Numbered from the stretch's first letter, positions 44,072 through 53,505 are shown. The stretch is DNA of 64,000 bases from JAAYCI01 sp964370195 (GCA_964370195.1 CAYJIH010000001.1:62001-126000); one strand, 5' to 3'. Made by a program: numbers and translations. The notes: a model not told the origin generated them from the letters alone.

Positions 44072-44578
44072 ATGCAAACAAAGTTTCGCGTTATTGTTCA
44101 GGTGGCAATGATGATTGCCTTGTCTGTTGTTTTGGCACGCTTTGTATCCATCAATACACTGTATCTTCGTGTTAGTTTTGGGTTTGTGCCGGTGGTGATT
44201 TGTGCCATTTTATATGGGCCAATGTGGGCGGCGGCTACGGCTGGCATTGCAGATATTATTGGCACCATTTTGTTCCCGGTAGGGCCCTATTTTCCGGGCT
44301 TTACCGTTACAGCGATGCTAACAGGCATCATTTTTGGCCTCTTTTTGTACAAAAGAGAGGAAAAAAGCATTTTGTGTTTAACGGGCGCTGTGTTAACGAA
44401 TGCGGTTGTGGTAAGTTTGCTTGCCAACACGGTTAACTTAACCATCCTTACGGGTACACCGTTTTTGACATTGCTGCCCACACGCCTTTTTCAAAACGCA
44501 CTGATGATTCCCATCATGCTTGTCAGTTGCGGTGTGTGCCTTGCAATTGTGAAATCAATCAAAAGGCGTTACGCATAA
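44072..44578 (+). CDS. folT: Folate ECF transporter S component
   Basis: 168 residues, five or six membrane segments. YLRVSFGFVPVVICAILYGP, GIADIIGTILFP and FPGFTVTAMLTGI fit FolT, the substrate-binding part of an energy-coupling-factor transporter. It works with shared EcfA/A'/T proteins, not in this window. AAAGGAG is 8 bases before the ATG. The THF riboswitch upstream independently supports folate as substrate. A terminator follows at 44675. Confidence 0.93.
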   Translation: MQTKFRVIVQVAMMIALSVVLARFVSINTLYLRVSFGFVPVVICAILYGPMWAAATAGIADIIGTILFPVGPYFPGFTVTAMLTGIIFGLFLYKREEKSILCLTGAVLTNAVVVSLLANTVNLTILTGTPFLTLLPTRLFQNALMIPIMLVSCGVCLAIVKSIKRRYA

Positions 44579-44674
44579 AAGCTTCACAAAATGGCCATCA
44601 TCCCGGGCTATAGAATACAAACACAAAGTAATTGGCGGGGGGCTGCGAGTGGCGCCAGTGCTTTGTGAAAAGAG

Positions 44675-44704
44675 AAAAAAACCGCCTATCAAAGGCGGTT
44701 TTTT
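44675..44704. terminator. Bidirectional terminator between folT and HAD gene
   Basis: AAAAAACCGCC / GGCGGTTTTTT with 7-base loop and T runs on both strands. Confidence 0.88.
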
Positions 44705-44731
44705 GTTTGCTTATATATTTTTAGGATGGAA

Positions 44732-45559
44732 TTAAAAAAGAAAGTGTTCAGCAATGGCGTGTGCCAACCCAGATTCAAAAGCGGACGGGCAAAACGCGTC
44801 GGCGGCCATACGCACGCCTTCGCTTGCTGTGCCCATGGCGATGCCAAGGCCGGCTACTGCAAGCATTGAAATGTCATTGTCGCTATCACCTACAGCCATG
44901 ACATCATTTAAAGGAATCGATAGATGTTGTGCTAAAAAAGAGAGGGCATTGCCTTTTGTTGCACTTCGTGTATTGATTTCCAAATTGAGGCCCATGGAGC
45001 TGCTGATGAAAAGGTCATCCCTTTGGCAAAGGTAAGTGCGCATGGCATTGCGGGTTTTTTCGTTGGCATAGTTGATGTTGAATTTTTCAACACGTGAGCT
45101 GCTGCTTGTGATGAGGGATTCTATGTCTTCTGTATATAGGCGAGATTGCTGGAAATATTCAAGCACAGCTGGGGAGACACTGTCTTTTAAAAAATCAACC
45201 GAGCGTGTAGGTGTATAGCTTTCGTTGCCAATGAAAACACTAACAAACCCAGGTTCTTTTTGTAGTTCACGCACAAGCGAGATGGCAATATCGTTGCTGA
45301 AACAATCGCTGTGTAAAAGCGTGTTTTCTTGTAAATCGTGCACGGTGGCCCCGTTTGCGGTGATTACATAGCGCACAGAGGGCAATTGCAAAATGGCCTT
45401 TGGAATGCCACTTAAAACGCGTCCGGTGGCTGGAACCAAGCGGCAACCGTGTTTTGCAGCTTCGCACAGTTTTTGTTCTACTTCAGGACGAAGTTGTTTT
45501 TGTTCGTCTAGGGCGGTGTCATCTAAATCGAAAACCAAAAGAGAAAATCTTTTTTTCAT
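44732..45559 (-). CDS. Cof-type HAD-superfamily hydrolase
   Basis: 275-residue HAD-IIB phosphatase. Motif I FDLDDTALDEQ, motif II PATGR, Lys in SATKGNAL and motif IV VGDSDNDISML are intact, with a C2B cap between. Typical substrates are sugar phosphates or flavin nucleotides; the substrate is not predictable. It is divergent from exoA. Confidence 0.92.
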   Translation of the reverse strand: MKKRFSLLVFDLDDTALDEQKQLRPEVEQKLCEAAKHGCRLVPATGRVLSGIPKAILQLPSVRYVITANGATVHDLQENTLLHSDCFSNDIAISLVRELQKEPGFVSVFIGNESYTPTRSVDFLKDSVSPAVLEYFQQSRLYTEDIESLITSSSSRVEKFNINYANEKTRNAMRTYLCQRDDLFISSSMGLNLEINTRSATKGNALSFLAQHLSIPLNDVMAVGDSDNDISMLAVAGLGIAMGTASEGVRMAADAFCPSAFESGLAHAIAEHFLF

Positions 45560-45650
45560 ACGAATCCTCTATGTTGTGTATGGCGGCCGCACTGCATGGA
45601 TTTTTTTGGTAAAACATGATAAGATGGTGAAAAAAGAAAGAGGGATGCAC

Positions 45651-46406
45651 ATGCGGTTTATTAGCTGGAATGTAAATGGGTTTCGAGCAGTGTTAAAAAA
45701 AGGCTTTGAAAAGGCTTTTGATGAGTTGCATGCGGATGTGTTTTGTATTCAAGAGACGAAAATGCAACCAGAACAAGCGGAATTTTTAAAAGAAGGATAT
45801 CATCAATATTGGAATAGCGCTGAAAAAAAGGGTTATTCCGGCACGGCTTTGTTTTCAAAAGTAGAACCGCTTTCGGTTCAGTTTGGCCTTGGCATTGCCG
45901 AGCATGACACAGAGGGCAGAGCCATTACTGCCGAGTATGAAACATTTACGCTTGTAAATGTGTATACACCGAATGCCCAAGCAGAGCTGGCGCGCATTGA
46001 ATATCGCGAGAGCTGGGAAGATGCTTTGCGTGAATATCTGGTAAAACTGGATAAGAAAAAGCCGGTTGTTTATTGTGGGGATTTAAATGTGGCGCACGAG
46101 CCGATCGATTTAAAGAACCCGGGGCCAAACCGAGGCAAAGCAGGGTTTTCAGATGAGGAAAGAGCGAAATTTTCGACATTGCTAAACAGTGGTTTTACAG
46201 ACAGCTTCCGCGCGTTGTATCCAGATAAAAAAGAGGCGTACTCGTGGTGGAGCTATCGTGCAAATGCGCGCGCAAATAATACAGGGTGGAGAATTGATTA
46301 TTTTGTGGTGTCAAACCGTTTGATGGAAAAAGTGGAGGACAGTTTGATTTATCCTTCGATTGAAGGAAGCGACCATTGCCCTGTAGGGATAGAGCTTTGT
46401 TTGTAA
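45651..46406 (+). CDS. exoA: Exodeoxyribonuclease III
   Basis: 251-residue AP endonuclease/3'-5' exonuclease of base-excision repair. SWNVNGFRA, IQETKMQ (Mg-binding Glu), the GDLNVAH and GWRIDYF motifs, and the C-terminal SDHCPVG (catalytic His) are intact. AAGAGGG is 7 bases before the ATG at 45651; an ATG at 45645 is too close to the site. Convergent with the next gene, stops 4 bases apart. Confidence 0.95.
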   Translation: MRFISWNVNGFRAVLKKGFEKAFDELHADVFCIQETKMQPEQAEFLKEGYHQYWNSAEKKGYSGTALFSKVEPLSVQFGLGIAEHDTEGRAITAEYETFTLVNVYTPNAQAELARIEYRESWEDALREYLVKLDKKKPVVYCGDLNVAHEPIDLKNPGPNRGKAGFSDEERAKFSTLLNSGFTDSFRALYPDKKEAYSWWSYRANARANNTGWRIDYFVVSNRLMEKVEDSLIYPSIEGSDHCPVGIELCL

Positions 46407-46410
46407 GGCA

Positions 46411-47151
46411 TCATTGCAGTTGTACAAATTTTTTGCGTAGCTGTTCTAAATCGCTTGAACATAGGCCGATGGAAGCCAAATAAGAGGCAACATTGCCATA
46501 TTTTTCGCTTATGTGGCGTAAAACACGCCACATGCTTTTCGGCTTGCTGTACGTGCGATAAGGGTGTTGTGCTTCGACCCATTTTTGCTTTTGCGCTTCT
46601 TGTAAAAAGGCGGAAAATACTTCATGCATATAAATTTCCGTAATGGCATAGTCTGCCACGATGTCTTCGTTTTGCACACCGGCCAGCAGTAAAAGCAACA
46701 TGGAAACTACTCCCGTTCGGTCTTTGCCTACAGCACAGTGATACAGTGTGCCGCCTTCGGCACTGGCCAAAATGTGTATAATTTCGGCCAGTTGTGCGCC
46801 GGAATGCTCAAGTAAGCTGATATAAAGCCCTGCCATGGAGCCGGGGGTATCTCCTTCGTAATCCGGTGTTTCAAGCACATCCGATAAAGGCACATGGTAA
46901 CTTGTGAAACGGGTGCTTTGCGGGAACACAGAGGGTGCTTTAGCACATTCATCATCGCCGCGTAAGTCTATTGCGTGGCGCACACCGTAATCATACAATA
47001 GTTGCAAATCTTGTTGTGTAAGGGCATGGGGGCTATCGGAACGCAGAAAAACGCCAAATCGCGTTGCGCCTAAAGGGCAGGGATAACCGCCAAGGTCGCG
47101 TGTGTTGTAAGCACCTTGCAGGGGGATGCGTCGCAGAGGGGAATGGTTCAT
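46411..47151 (-). CDS. Tyrosine/serine protein phosphatase-like
   Basis: 246 residues. NTRDLGGYP near the N-terminus and the P-loop HCAVGKDRTG (CX5R) place it in the Y_phosphatase3/IphP-like family. The substrate could be a phosphoprotein or phosphoinositide. GAAAGGC precedes the ATG at 47151. It lies 35 bases downstream of nnrD on the same strand, so they are likely co-transcribed. Confidence 0.88.
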   Translation of the reverse strand: MNHSPLRRIPLQGAYNTRDLGGYPCPLGATRFGVFLRSDSPHALTQQDLQLLYDYGVRHAIDLRGDDECAKAPSVFPQSTRFTSYHVPLSDVLETPDYEGDTPGSMAGLYISLLEHSGAQLAEIIHILASAEGGTLYHCAVGKDRTGVVSMLLLLLAGVQNEDIVADYAITEIYMHEVFSAFLQEAQKQKWVEAQHPYRTYSKPKSMWRVLRHISEKYGNVASYLASIGLCSSDLEQLRKKFVQLQ

Positions 47152-47186
47152 GTGAAAGCCTTTCTTCAAAGGGGCGTTTTGGCACG

Positions 47187-48098
47187 TTAGCGCCCTAAAG
47201 AGCGCCATACTTCGGCTAGGCACAGCGGTAAATCGGCGGGTGACAAGCCGGCTTCACCATATTGCCGGGCGGCAAGCTGGCCAGCCTCGGCGTGTAAAAA
47301 CACACCGAGTGCTGCCGCGATATCGGCGGGGAAGCCTTGCGCTAAAAGGCCGGCAATAATTCCGGCCAGCACGTCGCCACTTCCGCCTTTAGAAAGGCCG
47401 GGGTTGCCACAGTCGCGCAAGGAGAAAAGTTTTTCGTCTGCCGTGGCAACCAACGTTTCGTTGCTTTTTAAAACAAGTGTACAACGATGTTTTTGGGCAA
47501 ACTCCAGTGCAATTTCATCTGCGTTTTGGGCCACTTCTTCAGCGGGCAAAGCCATAAGGCGTGCCATTTCGCCAATGTGTGGCGTTAAAATAAGGGGCAC
47601 TTCACTGTGTGTTAGCAGTTCTAAGGCGGCTGCACGGATTTTGGCATCTTCACTGCCGTCTAGGTGGCCGGATAAAATATTGAGGGCGTCGGCATCCAAA
47701 ACAAGAGGTTGTTTGGCTTTTTGTAGTAAAGACAAAACCCAAAGAGTGGTTTCGGCGGTGGCGGTGATGCCACAGCCGGCTAAAATGGCTGTGTGGCGTG
47801 TATCTAGCACAGAGGGCAAAGCGGCTGGGTCGATGGCGCCGGCCTCACTCTCTTTGGTGGGAAATAAAATGCAAGACGGCAAGCTGGCCGCGGCCGCGGC
47901 ACAAACCGGGTCTGTAGAGGCTAAACGAACAAGGCCGGTGCCACTGCGCAAGGCGGCCGATGTTGCCAAAACAGCAGCACCACGATAGGCGCGGCTGCCG
48001 GCCAAAATAAGCAGTGTACCAAATGTTCCCTTGTGGGCATTTCGAGGGCGACGTGGCAAATGGTGCAAGGCCCATTCGCGGTTGATGCGGATTTCCAT
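47187..48098 (-). CDS. nnrD: ADP/ATP-dependent NAD(P)H-hydrate dehydratase
   Basis: 303-residue ribokinase-like enzyme repairing hydrated NAD(P)H. KGTFGTLLILAGS, VLDADALNIL, LTPHIGEMARL and NPGLSKGGSGDVLAG are present. It is the stand-alone dehydratase; the NnrE epimerase usually fused to it is missing here and must lie elsewhere or be absent. Divergent from the gene at 48183. Confidence 0.93.
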   Translation of the reverse strand: MEIRINREWALHHLPRRPRNAHKGTFGTLLILAGSRAYRGAAVLATSAALRSGTGLVRLASTDPVCAAAAASLPSCILFPTKESEAGAIDPAALPSVLDTRHTAILAGCGITATAETTLWVLSLLQKAKQPLVLDADALNILSGHLDGSEDAKIRAAALELLTHSEVPLILTPHIGEMARLMALPAEEVAQNADEIALEFAQKHRCTLVLKSNETLVATADEKLFSLRDCGNPGLSKGGSGDVLAGIIAGLLAQGFPADIAAALGVFLHAEAGQLAARQYGEAGLSPADLPLCLAEVWRSLGR

Positions 48099-48110
48099 AA
48101 CTTCCTCCAG

Positions 48111-48139
48111 TTGACATGTAGCGTATATTTATATATAGT
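48111..48139 (+). promoter_or_regulatory. Promoter of the 48183 gene
   Basis: -35 TTGACA (48111-48116), 17-base spacer, -10 TATAGT (48134-48139). The -35 directly adjoins the nnrD ribosome site on the other strand. Confidence 0.75.
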
Positions 48140-48182
48140 ATAGCATATTATGGAACAAATAAATAGGCAGTGAGGTGTAAAG

Positions 48183-48572
48183 ATGGGTTTATTTACCGGA
48201 TGGCCCTTTACCACAAAAGAGCAAGACGAAAGAGAGAAAAAAGACTTTGAAAAGCGGGTGTTTCCGCTGGGAATGGAACAAAAAGATGCTGCATTGGCTG
48301 TTTTAAAAGAAGGGCTGAGCAGCAAGTTAAAAGACAACGAAATATTGTTTGCCTTTATTTGTGCAAAAGATGCGTGCTTGCTCAATGGTGGAGAAGAGGA
48401 AGATGGCATGGAAAAAGCAAAAGAGGCGCTGAAAAAACAAAAATGGGTTCCGAAAGAGGACAAGGAGTTTATCCTTACGTTTATGCGCCTTGAAATGCGG
48501 GCAGAATCGTTTGATGAGTATCCAAATGTAGATCAAGTGCGTCAATTTTTGACTGTAGGCCAAGAAGAGTGA
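48183..48572 (+). CDS. Small cytoplasmic protein of unknown function
   Basis: Not recognised. 129 residues, rich in Lys/Glu, mostly helical by composition (KEQDEREKKDFEKR; KAKEALKKQKWVP), no membrane segment or signal. A strong promoter is at 48111, and GAGGTG is 6 bases before the ATG. No terminator follows immediately; the HD-domain gene at 48775 may be on the same transcript. Confidence 0.65.
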   Translation: MGLFTGWPFTTKEQDEREKKDFEKRVFPLGMEQKDAALAVLKEGLSSKLKDNEILFAFICAKDACLLNGGEEEDGMEKAKEALKKQKWVPKEDKEFILTFMRLEMRAESFDEYPNVDQVRQFLTVGQEE

Positions 48573-48678
48573 TGAAATTTTTTGAAAATATCACATAGAT
48601 TTCACATAAGGGGCGCAACCTCGGGAAAAACTATGAAACTTGCTGGGGATAAAGGGGAATCTTTAACATATTTGTCTA

Positions 48679-48707
48679 TGGATATGCAAAAGTGGATGCG
48701 CTATAAT
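48679..48707 (+). promoter_or_regulatory. Possible promoter of the HD-domain gene
   Basis: -35 TGGATA (48679-48684, 4/6), 17-base spacer, -10 TATAAT (48702-48707). Confidence 0.5.
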
Positions 48708-48774
48708 GAACATATAAACCGCATCGAAACCATCAATAGAACAGTTGCCAAAGTTGTAAGGAGCCTTTATCCGT

Positions 48775-49263
48775 ATGTGGAAACCCGAAAACCTGGATTG
48801 TTTTAACGAAATTGTTTACGACATGATGAACGATGAAGATGTTTTGTCCATGCAACAGTTGCCGAGGCACGGCAAGGAATCCAATTGCTTAGACCATAGC
48901 TTGGCTGTAGCGTATTTAAGCTTTTTGGTTTGTAAAAAACTTAAATGGGATTACAAAGCAGCAGCACGAGCCGGGCTTTTGCACGATTTCGCATTGGGCG
49001 AGTGGGAGCGAGAAAACAAAAGTATAAATCGCCTCTGGAACCACCCCCACCAAGCCTTAAAAAATGCACAAGAACGGTATGATATTTCCGAAAAAGAGGA
49101 AGATATCATTGTAAAGCACATGTGGCCGCTTACCATGAGTTTGCCACGGTACAAAGAGTCTTTTGTGGTGTCTTTAGCCGATAAATATTGTGCGACAATG
49201 GAAATGTTCCGTTTGCATAATCCCCAAAAGGTGAAAGAAAAAATGTCGCCGGGCCTTATTTAG
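48775..49263 (+). CDS. HD-domain phosphohydrolase
   Basis: 162 residues. DHSLAVAYLSF, then ARAGLLHDFALGEW, gives the H...HD...D metal ligands of the HD superfamily; KHMWP and SLADKYCATME complete the domain. Likely a phosphohydrolase or nucleotidase, substrate unknown. AAGGAG lies 11 bases before the ATG, which is rather far; the start could be a little later. A terminator follows at 49289. Confidence 0.82.
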   Translation: MWKPENLDCFNEIVYDMMNDEDVLSMQQLPRHGKESNCLDHSLAVAYLSFLVCKKLKWDYKAAARAGLLHDFALGEWERENKSINRLWNHPHQALKNAQERYDISEKEEDIIVKHMWPLTMSLPRYKESFVVSLADKYCATMEMFRLHNPQKVKEKMSPGLI

Positions 49264-49288
49264 AAAACGGTACTACAAAACAAATTCT

Positions 49289-49325
49289 AAAACCCCAATT
49301 GCACACACGGTGCAATTGGGGTTTT
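49289..49325 (+). terminator. Terminator of the HD-domain gene
   Basis: Perfect 16-bp stem AAAACCCCAATTGCAC / GTGCAATTGGGGTTTT with a 5-base loop. Confidence 0.9.
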
Positions 49326-49478
49326 ACGCAGTTCAGAAAAAGCCAATTGCGCTTTTGTATATAAAATGTTGCTGCGCTATGTATGACTTATGCGTGTGTA
49401 TATGTTGTTTTTTTGTGTATAGTGTTTGCTTGCCGCCTTGATGCTATAGAGTGCCTTAAACAAATGTGGTTTTAAAAT

Positions 49479-49520
49479 AAAAAAGCAGCAGATTTTTTGC
49501 ACTCGGTCTGCCGCTTTTTT
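49479..49520 (-). terminator. Terminator of the S9 peptidase gene
   Basis: Minus strand: AAAAAAGCGGCAGA / TCTGCTGCTTTTTT with one mismatch, loop of 13 bases, ending in a T run. Confidence 0.82.
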
Positions 49521-49526
49521 GAACCA

Positions 49527-51482
49527 TCAAGAGGGATCGCTTGGCGGTTCTTCTTGCAAAAACTGAGCAAACCAAGCAGCCATTTCTTGCAAAAAACAAA
49601 GGCGTGTGCGTGGCCGGCTGCTTCGCGCAAAATCATGGCCTTCCTGCAATAATAAGCAAAGGCGGCTGGGTGTGCCACATTGCTTTAAGGCTGCATATAG
49701 CTGTAGGCTTTCGGTTGGTGGGCATCGATGGTCTTGTGCACCGTGAAAAAATAGGGTGGGGGTTTGGATGTTTTGCGCGTAACGCAAAGGAGAGCGCTCA
49801 AGCGCAAGAGAGGGGTTGTGCCATGGGTTTGTCACTTGGTCGGGCACAAAAAGGTGCCCGATGTCTGAAAGGGCGGCCATGCTAAACCAGTTGCAAATGC
49901 CACGCATGGAAACAGCGGCTGCAAAACGGTTTGTGTGGGCTAAAAGCCAGTTGACGGCAAAGCCCCCATAAGAGCCGCCGCAAACGCCAAGGCGCGTGTT
50001 GTCAATCCAAGGGTTTTGTAAAAGAACATTGTCTAAAAATGCCAAAATATCTTCGCAATCTTCGTGGCCATAGTGGCCTCGAATATCGGCGAAAGTGTTG
50101 CCATAGCCGTCTGAGCCGCGAGGGTTGCAATACAAAACAGCATAACCAAGGGCAGAAAGCATTTGCATATCGTGCGATAAAATGGGTCCATAAGCCATCT
50201 TGGGGCCACCGTGAATCATCAATATAGCGGCACACCTTGTATCGGGCGGCCGGTGAAGAGGCGGTAATAGCCAGCCGTCAATGGTGGGGGCGTTTGCCCT
50301 ATGCAGGGGGAAGGCTTGTGGTGATTGCAAAGAATACTGAGCGGAAAAGCTTGTGTTCCATGCGCTGATGCGTGTCTCTTTTTTTTCTTGTAGGCGGTAT
50401 AGCTCCGGTGGCGAAAGCCCACGCATGGCAATGTAATAAACATCGTTTTCAACCAAGGCAAGTTCCGTGGTGTTGCCGGGCAAGGTGGAAAGTGCAGAAA
50501 TGGTGCCGCACGAAAGGTTGAGCATCATGGGGTACGCATTGCCTTGTTGTGTGCTGATGAAAAAGGCGGTTTCGTTTACAGCGCATAAAGAGCAAGGCGC
50601 ACCGGCGTGCATGTCGGAAACAAGAGAGCTCCAACATGTATGGGTCCCGCCGCTGTATATCGTTTCGTAGGTGCCGTTTTGTTTTAGACGGTAAAATGCT
50701 CCATTTTGGTTTAGCCCGTGTGCTTTATGGTCGGTGCCAAACAAAAGAAGCTCCTTGTTTGGCAGCTCACACAGGGCGTGTATAGTAAAAGGGGTTGATG
50801 GCAAGGGTTGCGGCTCAATTCGATTGTCATCAAGATGCAAACAGAAAAGTTCTGCTGTGGCGAAGGGTGTGTGCGAACTGTTTTTTGCTGTAAACCAAAG
50901 GTAGCGGTTGTTTTTGCTTAAAAGGCAATCCTCCACTTCTAAATGGGGGGCAGTAAGTGCCTCGATATGGCCGTTTTTATGTAAAAAAATGCGGGTGCGA
51001 CGTCCACAATAAAGGTCATCTCCTTCGGCCCAAAATGGAAATTCCTCCAGCACGGCATAGTGGTCTTTGTCTTCTTCAAAAGCGCCATGTGGCAATAGGG
51101 GCTGTTTTTCGCGTGCAAGGTATAAAATGCTGCCATCTTGTAACGGAAAAAGGGCTTGTGGTATGCATGGCAAATGCGCTACCAGTGTTGTTTTTTGTGG
51201 CTTATGCAAAGGCGCTTCGTATAAAAGGCATTCTTCCGTTTGTTCGTTTTCATAAAATTGCAATAGCAAGTGTGTTTCATTGCGCCACCAAAAATTGGCT
51301 ACCTCTGTATCCGTTTGAAGCGGGGAAAGGGAGCCGTCTTCCAAAAACCATACAGTGTTTTCGTAACGATTTTCGGAAAGATTTGCCTGTTTTACGGTTA
51401 AAGCAAGCCGCTTGCCGCACACAGAAAGATGCCCGGGAAGGCGGGCGTTGGCAAAGGAACTGGCACAAAGGGAAGGGTTCAT
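49527..51482 (-). CDS. S9 family prolyl oligopeptidase / acylaminoacyl peptidase
   Basis: 651 residues: N-terminal beta-propeller-like region (about 1-400) and a C-terminal alpha/beta hydrolase. Nucleophile Ser in GVCGGSYGGFAVN, Asp in FHGAQDHRCPP, His in QEGHDFARSSRP: all three catalytic residues are intact. No signal peptide, so cytoplasmic. It probably cleaves short peptides. GTGGTGAT precedes the ATG at 51482. Confidence 0.92.
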   Translation of the reverse strand: MNPSLCASSFANARLPGHLSVCGKRLALTVKQANLSENRYENTVWFLEDGSLSPLQTDTEVANFWWRNETHLLLQFYENEQTEECLLYEAPLHKPQKTTLVAHLPCIPQALFPLQDGSILYLAREKQPLLPHGAFEEDKDHYAVLEEFPFWAEGDDLYCGRRTRIFLHKNGHIEALTAPHLEVEDCLLSKNNRYLWFTAKNSSHTPFATAELFCLHLDDNRIEPQPLPSTPFTIHALCELPNKELLLFGTDHKAHGLNQNGAFYRLKQNGTYETIYSGGTHTCWSSLVSDMHAGAPCSLCAVNETAFFISTQQGNAYPMMLNLSCGTISALSTLPGNTTELALVENDVYYIAMRGLSPPELYRLQEKKETRISAWNTSFSAQYSLQSPQAFPLHRANAPTIDGWLLPPLHRPPDTRCAAILMIHGGPKMAYGPILSHDMQMLSALGYAVLYCNPRGSDGYGNTFADIRGHYGHEDCEDILAFLDNVLLQNPWIDNTRLGVCGGSYGGFAVNWLLAHTNRFAAAVSMRGICNWFSMAALSDIGHLFVPDQVTNPWHNPSLALERSPLRYAQNIQTPTLFFHGAQDHRCPPTESLQLYAALKQCGTPSRLCLLLQEGHDFARSSRPRTRLCFLQEMAAWFAQFLQEEPPSDPS

Positions 51483-51670
51483 AATATCACCACAAGAAAA
51501 GGATTTGTTGGTAGCCGGAAAGAACAAGTGTGAAAAGCAGAAGAAATCGTATATTTTGGGTGCTTTGTGGAAAGAAAATATGGTATACTAAAATAATAAA
51601 AACAATCTGCAGGCCATAAAGCTGAAAAAAGCCTGTGTTTAGAATACCATGCTTTTTTAGAGGGTGCAAG

Positions 51671-53074
51671 ATGATGAAAAATGTATTTGTATTAAGAAGT
51701 GTAGAAGATTTTGCTGCAGGAGCGTTTGAAAATACAGCGGTGGACGAAGGTGGCATTCAACTGGGGCGCCGTGGAACAGGCCATTTATCGCAGGGGACTT
51801 ATACAAGCCAACCGTTTGCAACCTGCTCGTTTCGTGTGTTAATTCCCAGCTGGAATGTAGATACACCGCCGGGCACTTCCATTGAATTGCAAGTGCGTGT
51901 GCAAGCACAAGGGGAATGGAGTGAATGGGTGGGTTTTGGGCATTGGAGCTCATTTCAAGATAGAAGTTCGCCCACGCCGCAAGAATACGGTTTTGTAAAA
52001 GTGTCGTCCGAGAGATTGTCGGTCTTGCCACAAACGCCTTCGGCAAGTGCGGCACAAATTCGCGTACATTTGCACACAGAAGAGGAGAAAAAAACACCCA
52101 CCGTATTGTTAATGGCGGTCAGTGTTTTGCCCGATAAAGAGGTTGAGGAGCGCGAAGCAGTGCGAGAGCGCATGTTGGCAATTCCTATGTATGCCTCGTT
52201 GGTGAGAGATCCCTTGATCGCGGAAAAAATTGCAGACGCAACGGCGCTGTCAATGCTTATGAACCGCTGGGGCGTTGATATATTGCCGGAAGAGGTGGCG
52301 CGAGGCAGTTTTGATATGGGTGCACAGACATATTCAAACCTTTCGTTCTTAAGCGCCATTGGGGGTATTTACGATTTTATAAGTTACGTTGGGTTTGGTG
52401 GGTTGGATGCACTGCGCCATGAAATATGGCGAGGAGATGGTGTGGCAGCCCAAGTGTGTTATAAAACAATGGAGAAAACAGCAGCGGCAGAAGGCCAAGA
52501 ACCAGAGAGTTTACCGAGCGAGAGTGCCGAAGATGGGTGCCCTGCATGGGAAAAAGCGGTAAGAAGCAGCAAGGGGCATCTTGTGGTGGTGCGTGGATTT
52601 ATAAAGAAAAACATGGAAGAATACATTGTATTTAATGACCCACTGGAAACAAGCAACGAAGCCGTGATGCGCGAAGTTCCACTTTCACAATTTCGAAAGA
52701 TGTATCAAGGCATTTTTTTGGTACTGCGGCGTAGCAAAAACAAACATAAAAATTATCGCCCGCAAAGGGAACTTGTGCAAATTAAGATTGACGAGGAAGA
52801 AATTTTGGCGTTTAAAGGTGAGGAACAATTGATTCCGGGCCGGTTTTCAACGCAGGAGCTAGACAGAAGCACGTTATGCTATACGGTTTCTAACGATACG
52901 GCCTATGCAAGTGCTGCGCAAAAAACCTTTTACTATGTGCAAGCAGACGAAGGCGGCCGTGTGAAAGTGGATAAAAGTGGCCTACACGGAAAACGGGTAA
53001 CATTTTATCGCATTGGGCCGGGTGGTTACACTTGGGTGGGCGAAAAATGGGTAGAAAAAAAGGAGGAGCAGTAA
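51671..53074 (+). CDS. C39-like protein lacking the catalytic cysteine
   Basis: 467 residues, no signal peptide. The N-terminal half (about 1-165) is a beta-rich sandwich-like region (SFRVLIPSWNVDTPPG). A C39_2-type peptidase fold follows (about 165-360). The usual WCSPTSLSMV stretch reads IADATALSML, so the nucleophile Cys is Ala188. His303 (KGHLVVVRGF) and FNDP are kept. It is thus a predicted pseudo-peptidase. The C-terminal ~100 residues are of unknown fold. Starts at 51671 or 51674 follow AGAGGGTG. The yjbQ paralogue follows 1 base after the stop. Confidence 0.75.
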   Translation: MMKNVFVLRSVEDFAAGAFENTAVDEGGIQLGRRGTGHLSQGTYTSQPFATCSFRVLIPSWNVDTPPGTSIELQVRVQAQGEWSEWVGFGHWSSFQDRSSPTPQEYGFVKVSSERLSVLPQTPSASAAQIRVHLHTEEEKKTPTVLLMAVSVLPDKEVEEREAVRERMLAIPMYASLVRDPLIAEKIADATALSMLMNRWGVDILPEEVARGSFDMGAQTYSNLSFLSAIGGIYDFISYVGFGGLDALRHEIWRGDGVAAQVCYKTMEKTAAAEGQEPESLPSESAEDGCPAWEKAVRSSKGHLVVVRGFIKKNMEEYIVFNDPLETSNEAVMREVPLSQFRKMYQGIFLVLRRSKNKHKNYRPQRELVQIKIDEEEILAFKGEEQLIPGRFSTQELDRSTLCYTVSNDTAYASAAQKTFYYVQADEGGRVKVDKSGLHGKRVTFYRIGPGGYTWVGEKWVEKKEEQ

Positions 53075-53075
53075 A

Positions 53076-53468
53076 ATGACAACGGTGCGAATTGAAACGA
53101 AAGAAAAAGCGTTTATGTCCATTACAGATAAAGTAAGCGAAGTGGTAGAAAATTCCAGCGTAGAAAATGGTGTTTGCCTTGTGTATTGCCCTCATACAAC
53201 GGCCGGTATTACTATCAATGAAAATGCAGACCCGGATGTGGTGCAAGATTTGTTATTGGCGCTGGAAAAGGCATATCCCGATTTGCCGCAGTTTGCCCAT
53301 GCCGAAGGGAACTCGGCTGCGCACGCAAAAGCGTGTGCGGTGGGCTCGTCGGTGATGATTCCGATTCGGGACGGTACACTTGCGCTTGGGCGCTGGCAAG
53401 GTATTTATTTTTGTGAATTTGACGGCCCGCGCCAGCGCCAGTATATGGTGCAGATATTGGGTGTTTAA
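53076..53468 (+). CDS. yjbQ: YjbQ/UPF0047 family protein, short type
   Basis: 130 residues. VYCPHTTAGITINENADPDV carries the conserved HTTA and Asn/Asp, and IRDGTLALGRWQGIYFCEFDGPR completes the family pattern. Unlike the copy at 34786 it keeps the His. AAGGAGGAG is 7 bases before the ATG. It lies 1 base after the C39-like gene, so the pair is translated from one mRNA. Confidence 0.9.
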   Translation: MTTVRIETKEKAFMSITDKVSEVVENSSVENGVCLVYCPHTTAGITINENADPDVVQDLLLALEKAYPDLPQFAHAEGNSAAHAKACAVGSSVMIPIRDGTLALGRWQGIYFCEFDGPRQRQYMVQILGV

Positions 53469-53505
53469 CGTAAGTTTGCTTTGATGAACTAGACGGAAAA
53501 CACAG

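Noticed and set aside
48590..48700. Possible riboswitch (c-di-GMP-like) before the HD-domain gene
   Set aside because: Some G-rich and A-rich blocks looked suggestive, but the conserved GNRA-tetraloop/receptor pattern could not be matched.
48582..48806. 74-codon frame before the HD-domain gene
   Set aside because: TTG start without a site, overlaps the HD gene start and contains a -10 TATAAT; an internal ATG at 48633 has only a weak GGGAAA. Not supported, though not excluded.
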